Positions 42,044 through 54,170 of a DNA stretch of 64,000 bases are shown here, piece by piece. Source of the stretch: Notolepis coatsorum (Eukaryota; Chordata; Actinopteri; Aulopiformes; Paralepididae); contig OZ020591.1 in NCBI GenBank assembly GCA_963971535.1, forward strand, positions 18,214,823 through 18,278,822. Reading direction: 5' to 3'. A program made the position numbers and the translations under genes. Position 1 is the stretch's first letter. Each line of letters begins with the position of its first letter. The notes under the pieces were generated by a model. That model made no database searches and had not been told where the DNA came from. It worked only from the letters and a program-made list of their open reading frames with translations.

Positions 42044-43807
42044 CTATCCAGTATGAGTTATAATGTGTTTCTTCAGATTTCCTTTGTCATTGAACCCTTT
42101 CCCACAAACTGAACAAACAAAAGGTTTCTCTCCAGTATGAGTTCTCATGTGTTTCTTCAGATGTCCCTTCGTACTGAAGCCTTTCTCACAAACTGAACAG
42201 CTAAATGGTTTCTCTCCAGTATGAGTTCTCATGTGTTTCTTCAGATCTCCCTTCATACTGAACCCTTTCTCACAAACTGAACAGCTAAATGGTTTCTCTC
42301 CAGTATGTGTTCTCATGTGTGTCTTCAGATATGTTTGCTGACTGAACCCTTTCCCACAAACTGAACAAACAAAAGGTTTCTCTCCAGTATGAGTTCTCAT
42401 GTGTGTCTTCAGATATGTTTGCCGACTGAACCCATTCCCACAAACTGAACAAACAAAATGTTTCTCTCCAGGATGAGTTCTCATGTGTTTCTTCAGATCT
42501 CCCTTCCTATTGATCCCTTTCCCACAAACTGAACAACTAGATAGTTTCTCTCCAGTATGTGTTCTCATGTGTCTCTTCAGATGTGCCTTCATACTGAACC
42601 CTTTCCCACAAACTGAACAACTAAATAGTTTCTCTCCTGTATGAGTTCTAGTGTGGTTCTTCATATTTCCTTTATCATTGAACCCTTTCCCACAAACTGA
42701 ACAAACAAAAGGTTTCTCTCCAGTATGTGTTCTCATGTGTGTCTTCAGATGTGGTTGCTGATTGAACCCTTTCCCACAAACTGAACAACTAAATGGTTTA
42801 TCTCCTGTATGAGTTCTAGTGTGTTTCTTCATATTTCCTTTATCATTGAACCCTTTCCCACAAACTGAACAGCTAAATGGTTTCTCTCCAGTATGTGTTA
42901 TCATGTGTGTCTTCAGATGGGTTTGCTGACTGAACCCTTTCCCACAAACTGAACAACTAAATGGTTTCTCTCCAGTATGAGTTCTCATGTGTTTCTTCAG
43001 ATCTCCCTTCCTACTGAACCATTTCCCACAAAATGAACAACTAAATGACCGGTTAGACAACATTGGTATTTTCTGTGTCTTCTTTTGTTTTACTGCCATC
43101 AAACCTGGACCTCCACTCTCCTTCCATTCATCGCCATCATCAGTCTCAGCTCCAGAACTGTCATCATCACCGTCATCAGTCTCAGTTATAGAACAGTCTG
43201 AAGAGAGAGGCTGGCTATCTCTAGTTGGTTCTAAATCTCCAGCTGGATCTAAGTTACTGGTTAGTTCCGCTACTCCACAGTCCTCTCCTTCAGGTTCTGT
43301 TTTCATGTGTTCAGTTGAGGTGCTGGGTAAAGAGTATGCTTCTCTGTTTTTCTCCCTTTGGGTTTGAAGAGGCTGGAAGGACACTGGGTGAACTGTGATC
43401 TTGGAACGATCAGCTTCTTCCAGCCCTTGATCTAGTTCATCTTTAATCTGCTCTGGGTCCCGGTTTTGGCTGAGTTGTGAGGACAGAGTGTTCTCGCCTT
43501 CATTTTCACATTTCATAGGTTGTAAGGTCATCTCGGAGCCATCAGCCTCCTCTAGATCTTGACACAGTTCCTCCTGTTCCTCTTTAATCTGGAGGGGCTC
43601 TGTGTCCTGGGTTTGGCTGAGCTGTGAGGACTGAGGTTTCTCTTCACCATGTTCACTCTTCACAGAGACAGGAAGCTCCTCTCCCTCCTGACTGATCCAG
43701 AGTTCCTCCTGTTCCTCTTTAATCTGTAGGCGCTCTGGCTCCTCCTGGACCAGACTGGGGCTCCTCTCCTGCTGCTCAGGGGGAACCTCCTCTTCACAGA
43801 TAAACAC
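42044..43807 (-). CDS. C2H2 zinc-finger protein, 12 fingers, truncated
   Basis: This is the only well-supported host gene here: a terminal exon for a putative nuclear DNA-binding regulator. The acceptor TTGCCTTACAG precedes it, so the true start lies in an upstream exon; the frame is open to 43840. Residues 1-250 are acidic, with KEEQEELW/C and QLSQ repeats common in fish zinc-finger proteins and a DDGDDDSSG patch. Twelve tandem fingers follow (CSxCGKGF...H...H with TGEKPF linkers). A TAG at 42044 replaces Glu in the linker after finger 12. Downstream the same frame encodes two more fingers (one with its first Cys changed to Phe) before a second stop near 41856. The finger DNA resembles recent tandem duplication; specific DNA target unknown. 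Confidence 0.85.
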   Translation of the reverse strand: MFICEEEVPPEQQERSPSLVQEEPERLQIKEEQEELWISQEGEELPVSVKSEHGEEKPQSSQLSQTQDTEPLQIKEEQEELCQDLEEADGSEMTLQPMKCENEGENTLSSQLSQNRDPEQIKDELDQGLEEADRSKITVHPVSFQPLQTQREKNREAYSLPSTSTEHMKTEPEGEDCGVAELTSNLDPAGDLEPTRDSQPLSSDCSITETDDGDDDSSGAETDDGDEWKESGGPGLMAVKQKKTQKIPMLSNRSFSCSFCGKWFSRKGDLKKHMRTHTGEKPFSCSVCGKGFSQQTHLKTHMITHTGEKPFSCSVCGKGFNDKGNMKKHTRTHTGDKPFSCSVCGKGFNQQPHLKTHMRTHTGEKPFVCSVCGKGFNDKGNMKNHTRTHTGEKLFSCSVCGKGFSMKAHLKRHMRTHTGEKLSSCSVCGKGINRKGDLKKHMRTHPGEKHFVCSVCGNGFSRQTYLKTHMRTHTGEKPFVCSVCGKGFSQQTYLKTHMRTHTGEKPFSCSVCEKGFSMKGDLKKHMRTHTGEKPFSCSVCEKGFSTKGHLKKHMRTHTGEKPFVCSVCGKGFNDKGNLKKHIITHTG

Positions 43808-43956
43808 CTGTAAGGCAATGGAGTCTAGAAAGAAGGGCAAACAATCATTTAAATGTAATTTGTTGTAACCATTGCTTTTGAAAGTAACAAAAGGGACAGG
43901 TCACTATTTCACACTACGCTCTTAACAGGAAAGTAACAACACGCTGAACCAATATA

Positions 43957-44200
43957 TAGGGATGCACAGATCCTATACCCAATACCGCTATCAGGCTGAT
44001 ACTAGCTACATGTGATCAGTATCGAGACTATCGACTACAGGTGGTCTGATCCATTACCACGTTGTCATAAAGCATCCTCCTCCACTAACATCCCAGCAGT
44101 ACATGGTGGAGGAAGGAGGACAATGTTCCTGCTGATTCTGCTTGATGAGATGTTGGACAAAGCTTTGGAGTTTTTATTATATAAGGCTATAAAATAACAA
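43957..44200. mobile_element. Degraded hAT end
   Basis: It begins TAGGGATGCACAGATCC with GATACTAGC/GATCAGTATCG words, like the TAGGGATG hAT families elsewhere in the window. No right terminus was found, so the end is arbitrary. Confidence 0.4.
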
Positions 44201-44351
44201 GTGTACATACTGTACATGTACACACAACTACATGTACACCTCCAATACTGTACATGTACCTAAGAAAAGGTAAGGGAATCTAGAAAGTAAAACTGGAGGA
44301 TTTCGAGGTAAGGAGACTACTCCTAATCCACCTCTTAGTACTCATGTGGAT

Positions 44352-44560
44352 TCTGCTTTGTTGGTCATATCAAGAGAATTGAGGACCCAAGTCTCTGAAC
44401 ATAAGAGCAACATTGGAAATCAGGATGAAAAGTCTCCTGTAGCCAAGCATCTCACTGCTGCAGGCCAAGAGGTTTGTAGGCTGAGGTTCCAGAGCATTGA
44501 GTTAGTGAATCCCTTGAAAAGAGGGAACAGGGACTGCTTACTCTCACAGAGAGAGACGTA
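44352..44560 (+). pseudogene. Penelope-like GIY-YIG endonuclease fragment
   Basis: The frame reads SRELRTQVSEHKSNIGNQDE then KSPVAKHLTAAGQEVCRLRF and a short end CLLSQRET. This matches the C-terminal half of the GIY-YIG endonuclease of Penelope-like retroelements (R.RISEHK.NI ... PVA.HF ... LRF.GIE ... LL.RE). A GFCFVG remnant (the YIG part) lies just upstream in another frame, indicating a frameshift. The RT is absent. Confidence 0.65.
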
Positions 44561-44800
44561 GAGGAGGGGACAGGGACTGCTTACTCTTACAGAGAGAGAC
44601 GTAAAGGAGGGGACAGGGACTGCTTACAGAGAGAGATGTAAAGGAGGGGACAGGGACTGCTTACTCTTACAGAGAGAGACGTAAAGGAGGGGACAGGGAC
44701 TGCTTACTCTTACAGAGAGAGACGTAAAGGAGGGGACAGGGACTGCTTACTCTTACAGAGAGACGTAAAGGAGGGGACAGGGACTGCTTACTCTTACAGA
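44519..44800. repeat. 43-bp minisatellite grown from the PLE ORF
   Basis: About six units contain GGACAGGGACTGCTTACTCT and TACAGAGAGAGACGTAAAGG. The first unit is the last coding part of the Penelope fragment (NRDCLLSQRET). The 43-bp period is not a multiple of three, so it no longer codes. Confidence 0.85.
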
Positions 44801-44819
44801 GCAACACGGTCTCATCAGA

Positions 44820-45535
44820 AAACGTAAATAAAGTACTTAATCGACAAAAGGAAAAAAGGTACACAATGTACGTTATGTTATACAAGTAATTTACATTACA
44901 TTTTGTATCGACGAAAGTAAATATTTTTTAATTTTAATTTTTTTTTAAGTTAAAGCATGATTGAGAGTCAAACAAACAATGCTGGTCATTGGGGGGCGAG
45001 TGCACTAGATCAAGCCACCCACCCCGATACAAACAGCAATAATATGATGATAGAAAGTTAAGGTTACGGTTGTGGTTAAGGAGATAGTGTGGTTAGGGTT
45101 AGTTTAAGGCAACAGTGTGGTTAAGGTTAGTTTAAGGTAATAGTGTGGTTAATATTAGGGTTAGTTTAAGGTAACAGTGTGGTTATGGTTAGGGTTAGTT
45201 TAAGGTAACAGTGTGGTTAAGGTTAGGGTTGGGGCGAGGCTATCAGAAAAGTGTTTCTCGTGGTCTTGAGCAATGCCATCTCGCTGAAAATGTTAACTTT
45301 CTATGTTAACGTTAAACCACACCATCATCATAGTATTGCTGTGTTTGTATCAGGATGGGTGGCTTGGTCTAATGGCTCTCGACCCCCCACCCCAAGCATT
45401 GTTAGTTTGATTTCCAATTAGCTTTTTTCCTTTTACTTTAGCTGGTACGAAACGTAAATAATATTACTTATTGACATAACGTACATTATATACCTTTTTC
45501 CTGTGATCAATTAAGTACTTTATTTACATATTTTA
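44820..45535. mobile_element. Imperfect foldback element with tRNA-like arms
   Basis: The left arm (AACGTAAATAAAGTACTTAA ... GTACGTTATG) pairs with the right arm (CATAACGTACATTATATACC ... TTAAGTACTTTATTTACAT). Further in, both arms carry a GGTGGCTTGRTCTARTGG-like block and its complement. The centre holds GTTAGGGTTAGTTTAAGG repeats (45060-45235). No 9-bp duplication is evident, so it is probably distinct from FB1-FB4. Confidence 0.6.
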
Positions 45536-45645
45536 ACCTGTAAAGGAAGATCGGGCTGTACAGAGAGAGACTATGATGACTATGATTGTCTCTCTCTCTC
45601 ATATATATGTGTGTATTTTCCACCTAGCCAGTGTAAAAGATTAAA

Positions 45646-45786
45646 GATTGATTGATTGAAAACGTTATTAACAGATTGCAGAAAGGGTACAATACAGTAT
45701 GGCTCAATACACACTAGGGCTGACCTTCGAAGCTTTTTTTGGCAATCGAAGCTTCGGGGCCGAGCTTCGATTTTAATTCGAAGCTT

Positions 45787-45828
<42 letters not shown>

Positions 45829-46411
45829 TATCTTATGTTGTGGGACTTGTACAGCACTTTCGTAAACTTTGTTGTTTTTAAATGTGCTCTATAAATAAAG
45901 TGGGTTGGATTAATTAATTAAGTAGCCCCTTTCGTGACTGTGACGCATCCAACAAGGTTTCACTCGGCTGTGTGATTTAATTCAAGGTGGATCGCTGTTG
46001 TCGTTTGAACAACTTCAGATTTCATGGGAACTACCAATCCCCCAAATCAAGAATGTTTAAGATGAATGAAGTAAGATTTTGATTATTTGAAATATGGCCT
46101 GTGTAGACTAAACTATGCACAGAATTATGTCAGTCTACAAGGTCCGGATTCTACATGGTCCGGCAATGTAGACCTTGTAGACTCCACTACAGACCAACAG
46201 TGAATGTTCATGCATTTTTAAGAAGGGCAACTTCCACAAAAAAACAAAGAACTCACCAAAACATCTCAGTAGCACCTTATCTAAATGTTATATTTCATAT
46301 ATGGAGATTCATATTTATTTATGTATTGCATGCATTTCTACATTTTATTTCCTATTTTGTTTATTCATCCCAGTATCTTTCTTTCTTATGTGTGGAATTC
46401 TACAAGGCGCG

Positions 46412-46444
<33 letters not shown>

Positions 46445-47231
46445 ACATTTAGTCATTTAGCTGACGCTTTTATCCAAAGCGACTTACAAGTTCTGTATGA
46501 CAAGACAGCAAGAAGGGTACAACTCTATCAGCTGAGTAACAATGTTCATCAAGTGTTGCGTGTTACAGTGTAGGTTAGTTTATTAGGACAAGTGCATGAC
46601 AGTAAGGTTAGTCACGGTTAGTTTTTTTTTTTTTATCATTTCAGATAATGGTTGAAGAAGTGAGTCTTTAGTCGACGGCGAAAGATTGGACGGGATTCGG
46701 CTGTCCTAACTGGGATGGGTAGTTCACACACACACACACAAATCGAAGTAAAAAAAAATTATTAAAAAAAAAAAATTGAATTTTTTTTTTTTTTAACTTC
46801 GATTTTTTTTTAATGTTCGAAGCTTGTACCATCGAACGAAGCTTCGAAGTATTTAAGACAGCCCTAATACACACAATTGTTAAGGGTATGCAGACCAGAG
46901 AAAGACTTTCGTCGTTTACATCAGGGTCCCCCATTTTCAATTCATCATGACATTTATTACATACACGACATACAGATATACAGTACTGTTACATCCAGAC
47001 ATTTATGACATGCAAGACATACAAATATACACTACAGTACTGTTTAAGAGACGGATCATAAAAGAACAAGAAACTGTACATTGGGTGGGTGGGTTTGGAC
47101 ATTTACCAGGGCCAGTTTCGAATGGCAGCCTCCCATAGGTACTCTTTGAGAGCAGTTTTGAAGGAGGGTAGGGATTCACATTATTTTATGGATGTGGGTA
47201 AGGCGTTCCATATTGTTGGCATAATTTGCTA
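45646..47231 (-). mobile_element. LINE-A 3' part, interrupted by hAT
   Basis: The left piece (45646-45714) has the GATT tail and AATAAC; the right piece (46867-47231) holds 3'UTR and the ORF end (ATGCCAACAATATGGAACGC region). It is 5'-truncated at 47231. Confidence 0.85.
45715..46866. mobile_element. Non-autonomous hAT with TSD
   Basis: Ends TAGGGCTGACCTTCGAAGC and GCTTCGAAGTATTTAAGACAGCCCTA-type (rc starts TAGGGCTGTC), with a perfect 8-bp duplication ATACACAC (45707-45714, 46867-46874). Subterminal CTTCGAAGC palindromes occur at both ends. It includes an A-run (about 45787-45824), an L2 3' tail (45845-45912), a CA repeat (46411-46441) and the common fish word TTATCCAAAGCGACTTACAA. Confidence 0.9.
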
Positions 47232-47520
47232 AACGTGTTTAGTCTAGCTAACTAAATGTACAAATCGATGTGATTGGCTTAGACCGTATTCTGTACGGTT
47301 GGCTGGCTGACTTGTGTTGTGGATTGGGGGTGGCCAGCTGGCTATCTGGCAGTTCATAGTGCAGTAGCTGGCTAGCTGGCTGGCTAACATTGGCCAATAT
47401 ACTGTAGCTGTAACTGAACGCCAATGATGCTAGCCTTATGTGATCTTATGAGTTTCAGTTCATAAGAAAATACTTTGACTATAATGGTCAGAAGTAAATG
47501 AACTTAGATGCTGTTATGCT

Positions 47521-47803
47521 TAACACCCAGTAAGTACACTTTACTTAATTTCTAAGATTAGATTAGATCATTTAGTCCGGAGTCCGGACTTTGAGAATGC
47601 CTCTGTTAGACCTACAGTATAATACCGCCAGCTGCTATAACAAAACCAAAAACGATCGGTATCGGCAGTGTATCGGCCGATATGGCTCATAGACTATCGG
47701 TGAATGGTGGCAAAAAACGTGATCGGGGCATCCCTAACGCCTACTATTTATATGAATGATATTGTCAGGATCATCGCTATGCGGATGGCACTATTGTCTA
47801 TAG
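47521..47803 (+). repeat. Second copy of 6121-7390, hAT-free
   Basis: This is closely similar to 6121-6135 plus 7114-7390 with no trace of the 970-bp hAT, so it keeps the empty site TAACACCCAGTAAGTACAC. It ends in the LINE RT relic (CGGATGGCACTATTGTCTA), where the hAT-Charlie insertion begins. Confidence 0.9.
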
Positions 47804-48017
47804 CAGGGGTCTCAAACTCGCGACCCATTTGCGGCCCGTGGGATGATATTTTGCGGCCCCCTACTTGACATCAAAGTGTAGTGTTAATGCGGCCCGCGCG
47901 CAACTGTTTGCAGAGTCGTTGCGCGAGAGTTGGACGATTATGGGGCTGCGGCACTGCAGATCCAATGATCCGCACGGACGTTAGACGGTGTTGCACTCGC
48001 TACACCCAGTCTGTAAG

Positions 48018-48060
48018 CTGAATGAATGAATGAATGAATGAATGAAAACTTTATTTAACC
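48018..48060 (-). repeat. GAAT-tailed retroelement end
   Basis: Six GAAT repeats followed by GAAAACTTTATTTAACC. The start resembles a LINE-A tail, but the adjacent sequence differs, so the family is uncertain. Confidence 0.45.
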
Positions 48061-48279
48061 TTGTGCATGCCTAACAATGGGGGAAACCCCTGGGGATTGG
48101 TGTCCTTTTTGATACATCATGTTTAAAGCCATATAATTTTACCTGTTTACTATTTAAAAAAAAAAAATCTACCCATGATTAACAGTAATAGTATAATCTC
48201 AATATATCTCTCAACATATTACTCATATTTATGAATTATAACCACTCAAACCTGTGTTTGTTTGATAGAACGTGTTTTT

Positions 48280-48833
48280 CATCGAAAAAAACGGATAAAT
48301 GTTGTTTTTGACCATATTTCCCATATTTTTTTTTGATAAATACCAATTAGAAATATCTCGACGTACCTCTGAATACGAATCAAAAAAAATATTAAAGATT
48401 CGATGACTAGTTCGGCCAGAAACGGCGTTGAGGCGAAACGTTACTAAGTGCTCAACTGGCTGCGGGCGGTTCGAAAAAAACGGATAAATGTTGTTTTTGA
48501 CCATATTTCCCTTTTTTTTTTTTTTGATAAATACCAATTAGAAATATCTCGACGAATTACCTTTGAATACGAATCAAAAAAAATATTAAAGATTCAATGA
48601 CTAGTTCGGCCAGAAACGGCGTTGAGGCGAACGTTACTAAGCGATCAGCGGTTCGAAAAAAACTGATAAATGTTGTTTTTGACCATATTTCCCATATTTC
48701 TTTTTGATAAATACCAATTAGAAATATCTCGACGAATTACCTCTGAATACGAATAAAAAAAATATTAAAGATTCGATGACTAGTTCGGCCAGAAACGGCG
48801 TTGAGGCGAAACGTTACTAAGTGCTCAACTGAC
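48280..48833. repeat. Tandem repeat, about 185 bp x 3
   Basis: Three units share TTGTTTTTGACCATATTTCC, AATACCAATTAGAAATATCT and GGCCAGAAACGGCGTTGAGG. Units differ by small indels. There is no coding potential. Confidence 0.9.
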
Positions 48834-49528
48834 CTAAATATGCTGCGGGCGCTTCCATGTGTTGCTGCGGCAGGGATCTTGGGCTCGCCTCGCTGGTGGG
48901 ACGAGAACCGGACCTGATCCGTTCAGGACACTTCCTCGTTGGCGCGCGCCGGCTATGGGGGTCTTGTTTTTTGGCGTGTGGCGCGCTGTGGACTGCGCGG
49001 TCCGGTTCGCCTCTGGTTCTGTCTTGAAAATCCACTCGCTCCCCCCCCCCCACCACCACAAAACCTGTGTCCGGAGTTTCAATGACCGGCAGCCCGCCAC
49101 AGCCTAACTCACCTCCCCCTGAATTTTGGCAAAGTTATCTGTGGAGCGATGACGCCACCATGAGTTTTACATCGGTAACAGCACATCCCGGCAATTACAA
49201 GGTCCTTATCTCGTGGAATATGCAAAGGGTGGCAAGATATATCGAGAATTGAACGAATAAGAGCAGATTTAAAAATGCTTAAAAATGCCGTTTTAACATT
49301 GAAGTGGATGGGAGTAGAAAAAGGGACTAGGGGTGAACGAGTCACTAAATCTGTAACTATTTTTCTAGAGTGTTTCATGTTATAAGCTTTTCACACAATG
49401 AACATATATGTAAAATTAAGATATTTACCCAATTTCATGAAATAATAATAAACACAGACACCGCTGTGCTCACACACACACTCAAAATATTTCAAAAAAG
49501 TAGAAAAAGACCCCAGGGGTGCACAAGG
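48834..49528. other. GC-rich unassigned stretch
   Basis: GC-rich from 48840 to about 49060 with a C-run at 49040-49050; short frames on both strands but no domain. It might be a CpG-rich promoter or transposon interior. Confidence 0.3.
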
Positions 49529-50469
49529 CAGATTGCAGAATGGGTACAATACAGTACGGCTCAATACATACAATTGTTAAGGGGATGCAGACCTGAGAAA
49601 GACGTTTGTCTTGTTTCCATCAGGGTCCCCCATTTTCATTTCATATAGACATTTATGACATACACAACATACATGACATTTATGGCATAGGGACATATAG
49701 GTCACTGATTCTTGAGTCGGGACAAAACACTTTTTAATATTATATTTTGAGAATGCACACTATATTGATTAGAGTTGTATATTCATGTAGAGAAAGGTCT
49801 GAGCTATTTAACCATGTAAAGGTGCGGGCTCTACATAGAAAAACATTTTGAACAAATTCACATGTTTCCCTTTGAAACTTGATTTGGGTTAACTCCGTCA
49901 GACACACAAAAAAGTATATAATTCTAATTATTCCAGTCCAACAAGAATCTAAGGTTCTGAAGTATGTTGTAATAGTGTTTAGTTACTCTGGTATGCAATC
50001 AAATATAATATATAAACCTCAGGTGTAATTTCACACTATTCTGAAAACACAGATTTAGAAATATTTGCATTTTCAAACTTTGTTTTTAATTTTGATATGA
50101 TAAAAAAAAAGATCATTAAGTAAATAAGACAAGAGGATGAAGATCTGATGCTCCTTTATTACTTAAACAACATAAACTGAAGAAGGAATTTGTATTTTCC
50201 ACAGAATTAACAAAAACAAAGATCTGACGGAGTTGACGAGAAACTGACAGAGTTGACTAAATTGTATATGCATCTCTGATAAATGAACACATGCATTTTT
50301 AAACAGATGGAAGTGACAATGATAAGAACTAATAACTCCTTGTTAATGTTAATACTGAACATTTTGTTAACTCAATTGTAATAACAACAAACTTTACATA
50401 CACTGTTTCCAACTATTACAAAATGCACTGTTTCCAACAACAAAAACAGTCATGGAGACCAGGACCCCT

Positions 50470-50700
50470 TCTTCTCGTCCCTGTTTTCATCTACCCAACT
50501 TCCTGATCTCCACTTTCTCACCCACTTCTCCTCTTCGTTTCCTTCTGCATTTCCGATTAGTTTCACTATGATGTCTTGAACTGGGCAGAAACAGAACCTT
50601 TTCTGTTGGACCATGGGGATGCAGAAATTCCACTTTCACATCTTGTTGATCAGTATCCACATCGATGGTCTTGGCTAGCCACCAGTGGTCATCATATTAG
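50470..50700 (-). pseudogene. CMC transposase C-terminal relic
   Basis: The frame reads DHWWLAKTIDVDTDQQDVKV then EFLHPHGPTEKVLFLPSS, followed by basic residues after a frameshift. The W...V..VD...DV.V.FMHP.GP...F pattern is a Tudor-like C-terminal motif common in a fish transposase-derived protein family. It is in the same orientation as the N-terminal relic. Confidence 0.5.
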
Positions 50701-51526
50701 GGCGGGCCATACTTTTGTGCAAACATGAATTTTAAAGAAATCTTAACATGAGGGGTGTCTAAAATATGTGTTTCTTGTGGGGAATTAAAATATAGGAAAC
50801 ATTTTCGGATATGATAACTCTAACTTACATCATTTTGTATTTCAAACTGGCAGATTTGACCATTTTTCACCCCTTTGCAGGGCCGGACTGGGGGAATTAT
50901 TCAGGCCAGGAAATATAGTGCGAAATATAGCCCAAGTCAGGCAAATTTTTAAGCAGGGGGTCTGGGGGTCCCCCACCAGGAAGATTTTTGTTACAATGAC
51001 TTAATTCCCTACATGCTGGTGCAGGACTTTTAAAATGTTTACCCTTTAAATGCCATTGTTTGTGATGGCATCACAAATTATTGTTAAAAAACACACACAT
51101 TTAAATATTTTCAATATATCAAATGCAAAGTGGATTTTTCTGGGGGGGATTATTACAGGCTAATAATTGTTATAATCATCATGTGTCAATGATTAGCAAC
51201 AACACTGATTTTGATGGATTTTTTGTTTTTGTAATGTCAGACTTAACAACTCAGAAAAGTTAGAGTATTTCATTTTTAATCTGACATTACAAGAAAAATT
51301 TAAATGGTTATGATCAGGACTGAAGTTGAATAAAAGATTTATGCGGGGAAAAAATGACAGGGGATGATGATGATGCATGGTAACATTAGCTATGTTAGCT
51401 AGCTAGCATGTTTATTTTTATCACTGACTAACCTGGTGGTCCCGTGGTGCAAGAAAACATTTGGTCAATGTTGCCACATTTAGCGGCAACATTTAGGGCG
51501 TCCCGTCTCTGCTCCATGCTTCCTCT

Positions 51527-51790
51527 TTTTTTCACTGTTGAAGTGTTGAAACATTTCATTTCCAGTAATTCCCATCTGACTGTTCTGTGAAATACAAGCA
51601 GTCAGCAGTATGTATTTTTCTCTCCCTCCCTCTCTGCCCCACCCTTCCTCTTTTTTCCACTGTTGAAACATTTCATTTCCAGTCATTTCCATCTGACTGT
51701 TCTGTGAAATACAAGCAGTAAGCAGTATGTATTTTTCTCTCTTTCCCTCTCTGCTCGACCCTTCCTCTTTTTCCACTGTCCATCTTCAAG
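51527..51790. repeat. Tandem repeat, about 118 bp x 2.3
   Basis: Units share CTTCCTCTTTTTTCCACTG, CCATCTGACTGTTCTGTGAA and GTATGTATTTTTCTCTC. No coding potential. Confidence 0.8.
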
Positions 51791-51839
51791 CGCAGGTTAT
51801 GCTTGAAATTTTTTGTCTTTCGCTGTCTCTCCCTGTCAT

Positions 51840-52172
51840 TTTGCAGAAGTGCCATCTGCCATTCCATTCGCCATCTGAAGACATGGCTCAAAAGGGACTA
51901 TACCTAGACACTTAGCTTAAGGCACCCTTGCATGTTGTATGAGTCTGTATGTATATAAATGTTAAATGGTATATGTGATGTGTTGTGATGTCACGTTTTG
52001 TATGATGCATGTTTTAAGCATCACATTCCCCCACCCCCCTACAAGGACCACAATGGAAATAAGCTGAGCTTTTTTGTGTTTCATCCTTGGCAGTATATCC
52101 TGACTGTGCTCTTCTGTCACATGTTTATTTTTTATATTGTCAAATAAAGTCATTCATTCATTCATTCATTCA
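51840..52172 (+). repeat. ATTC-tailed LINE 3' end
   Basis: It ends AAATAAAGTC followed by ATTC repeats (52150-52172), like a LINE 3' end. The body (CTGTATGTATATAAATGTTA) differs from LINE-A. Start is approximate. Confidence 0.5.
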
Positions 52173-52486
52173 TCTCAACTGTCAATCAGTTGTATGGCCT
52201 GGTACCGCCTCCACCAATCACATGCGGCTCCCTTTGTGTGTGTGTGACAGACAGACAGAGCTCCCGATGGCCAGTCCGGGCCTTCGCCATACATGGATGC
52301 CAACATGAATCTGAAGGAAATCCTAACATGCAAGGTGTCTAAATGATGCATTTCTTAATGGGGAATTTAAATATGAGTACATTTTTGGGATAGGATAACT
52401 CTAACATACATAATTTTGTATTGCAACATTTCGAAGATTTTAAAAGATATGGGAAATAATTTATAATGACAAAGCCATCATTAGCA

Positions 52487-53306
52487 CTATCCATCATCAC
52501 ACATCGTCACACGTGCAGAGTTCAGGAAGAAATCCTGGACATTCTGTGTTACACCCTGTATGAATGTTGGCTTTTTCTGAGGATGCTCCTTTTCTCTCAT
52601 TAACCCAAAGTCTTTCATTTGTTGAAGAAGACGATACTTTTTAAGAATCGTGCCTGATGACACACTCAGTGCTGGTTTTTGGCGCCGTGGGCCAGGAGTT
52701 TGTTTGTTTGTCTTCAGCTCTCTTCTGAGGATGTGGTGGAATAGCAGGGCCTTTTGGATTTTCTGATTCCTTACTTTGCTTCCTGATAGCATATTCTTTG
52801 TTTCCGTGCCTGGAGAGTCCAGTGGTGATGTACAGTATTCGTAGCCTTTTTTCAGCACATTTGTTTTTCTCAGGTTGTTTTGTTGCTTTGTTACATTTGT
52901 AATCTTCTCTTTTAAAGTTTGTATTTATCTTGAATGCCTTTTTCGTGTTTTACTTTGTTTCTGTTCCTGTCTGAGAGACTCTCTGCGCTGTCTGGCATTG
53001 TTATCTAGAATATCCTGATCTGGGGGGGGTGTCTGCCTCCAGCACCGCACCTTCACAGGACCTTTTCTATCTGCACCTTTTCTGGACCTCTCTCCAATAT
53101 TTTCTCCGATACCTCTGTGCCCTGTCTCCCATCTTGTCTATTTCTATTACTTTTTTGTCTTGAACCCTCTTTTTCCACCTTTGTCTTTCCTGCTCTTGCA
53201 TGACATGTTTGCTCTCTTCGTCACTGTGTAATTCTTCTCTTCTCTTTCATTGGTACTCTCTATTTCTTCTCCTTCGCTCCTCAACTGACAATTTCTGTCT
53301 AGCCAT
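52487..53306 (-). pseudogene. CMC transposase N-terminal relic
   Basis: It begins MARQKLSVEERRRRNREYQ, then a stop, then KRREELHSDEE and further basic Arg/Lys/Glu-rich sequence with stops. A 123-codon open part (52487-52858) reads VRNQKIQKALLFHHILRREL and SGTILKKYRLLQQMKDFGLM, ending TQNVQDFFLNSARVTMCDDG. This matches the N-terminal layout of a fish transposase-like family: a basic start, KALLFHN, KKYR, V.DF...D..S. At least four stops make it inactive. Confidence 0.55.
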
Positions 53307-53540
53307 GCTTTCCTATAATACAAAAGTCATGAAAATGTATTAGAATAAGACTATAAAATCAGGTGTCTATTTACTAAACATGATTGATTGATTGACGTTA
53401 AAGCTGCAGTGCGTAGTTTCTACAACTAGATGTTGCAAACATCTTCACACTGGCTTGTGCAGACAAAATCCATGTTCAGTGGAAGCAGTGGGAGAAAATT
53501 CAAAGACATTCATTCCAATAATCCTAGGGTATATTACAAC

Positions 53541-54170
53541 TAGTGCTGTCAATGGATTAAAATATATAATCATGAATTAATCGCATTTTTTTTAACATAT
53601 CTTTTTTTATCTACCTTAAACAGATATTTTTCAAGTTCCAAGTTTTAATAATCTTATCAACATGAGTCAACAAATGCTTGCTTTATGCAGCCATTTAACA
53701 CAAAAGGATGACCCTCATGCATTGCAAATTTGCATCAAATTCAAAACAGAGTGATGCACAAAATAACTTAAAAGAAAATAATAATTTAAAACAATGAATA
53801 AAGTGTGCATGAAATAATAGGGGAAAGAAAACGTTAGGAACTTGTTACATTCACCCACACAAGGGCTGAGTAATCACACACCCCCCCTCTCTCTCTCTCA
53901 CACTCACACTCTCCCGGCTCTCTTTCTCTCTTGCCCCTTCCTCATCTCTCTCACCCCCCTCTCTCTCTATATATATCTCACACACACACACACACACACA
54001 CTTCAGAAACAAACATAGTATCAATGAGAGCATCAATAATACACCTGAGTGAAGTCTAGTAATACAAAAATAATAATAATCTTAAAAGTTAATCGTGAGT
54101 TAAAAAAAATAGTGGCGTTAATAGAATCGGGCGATAACGCGTTAATACCGTGTTAACTTTGACAGCCTTA
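53541..54170. mobile_element. Non-autonomous hAT with TSD
   Basis: The ends are TAGTGCTGTCAATGG and TTTGACAGCCTTA (rc TAAGGCTGTCAAAG), with a perfect 8-bp duplication ATTACAAC (53533-53540, 54171-54178). The subterminal TTAATCGCATTTTTTTTAA / TTAATCGTGAGTTAA words are typical. It includes CT and CA microsatellites (about 53880-54001). Confidence 0.9.

Noticed and set aside
42987-43367. Plus-strand frame opposite the zinc-finger exon
   Set aside because: Antisense to a clearly coding exon; no domain.
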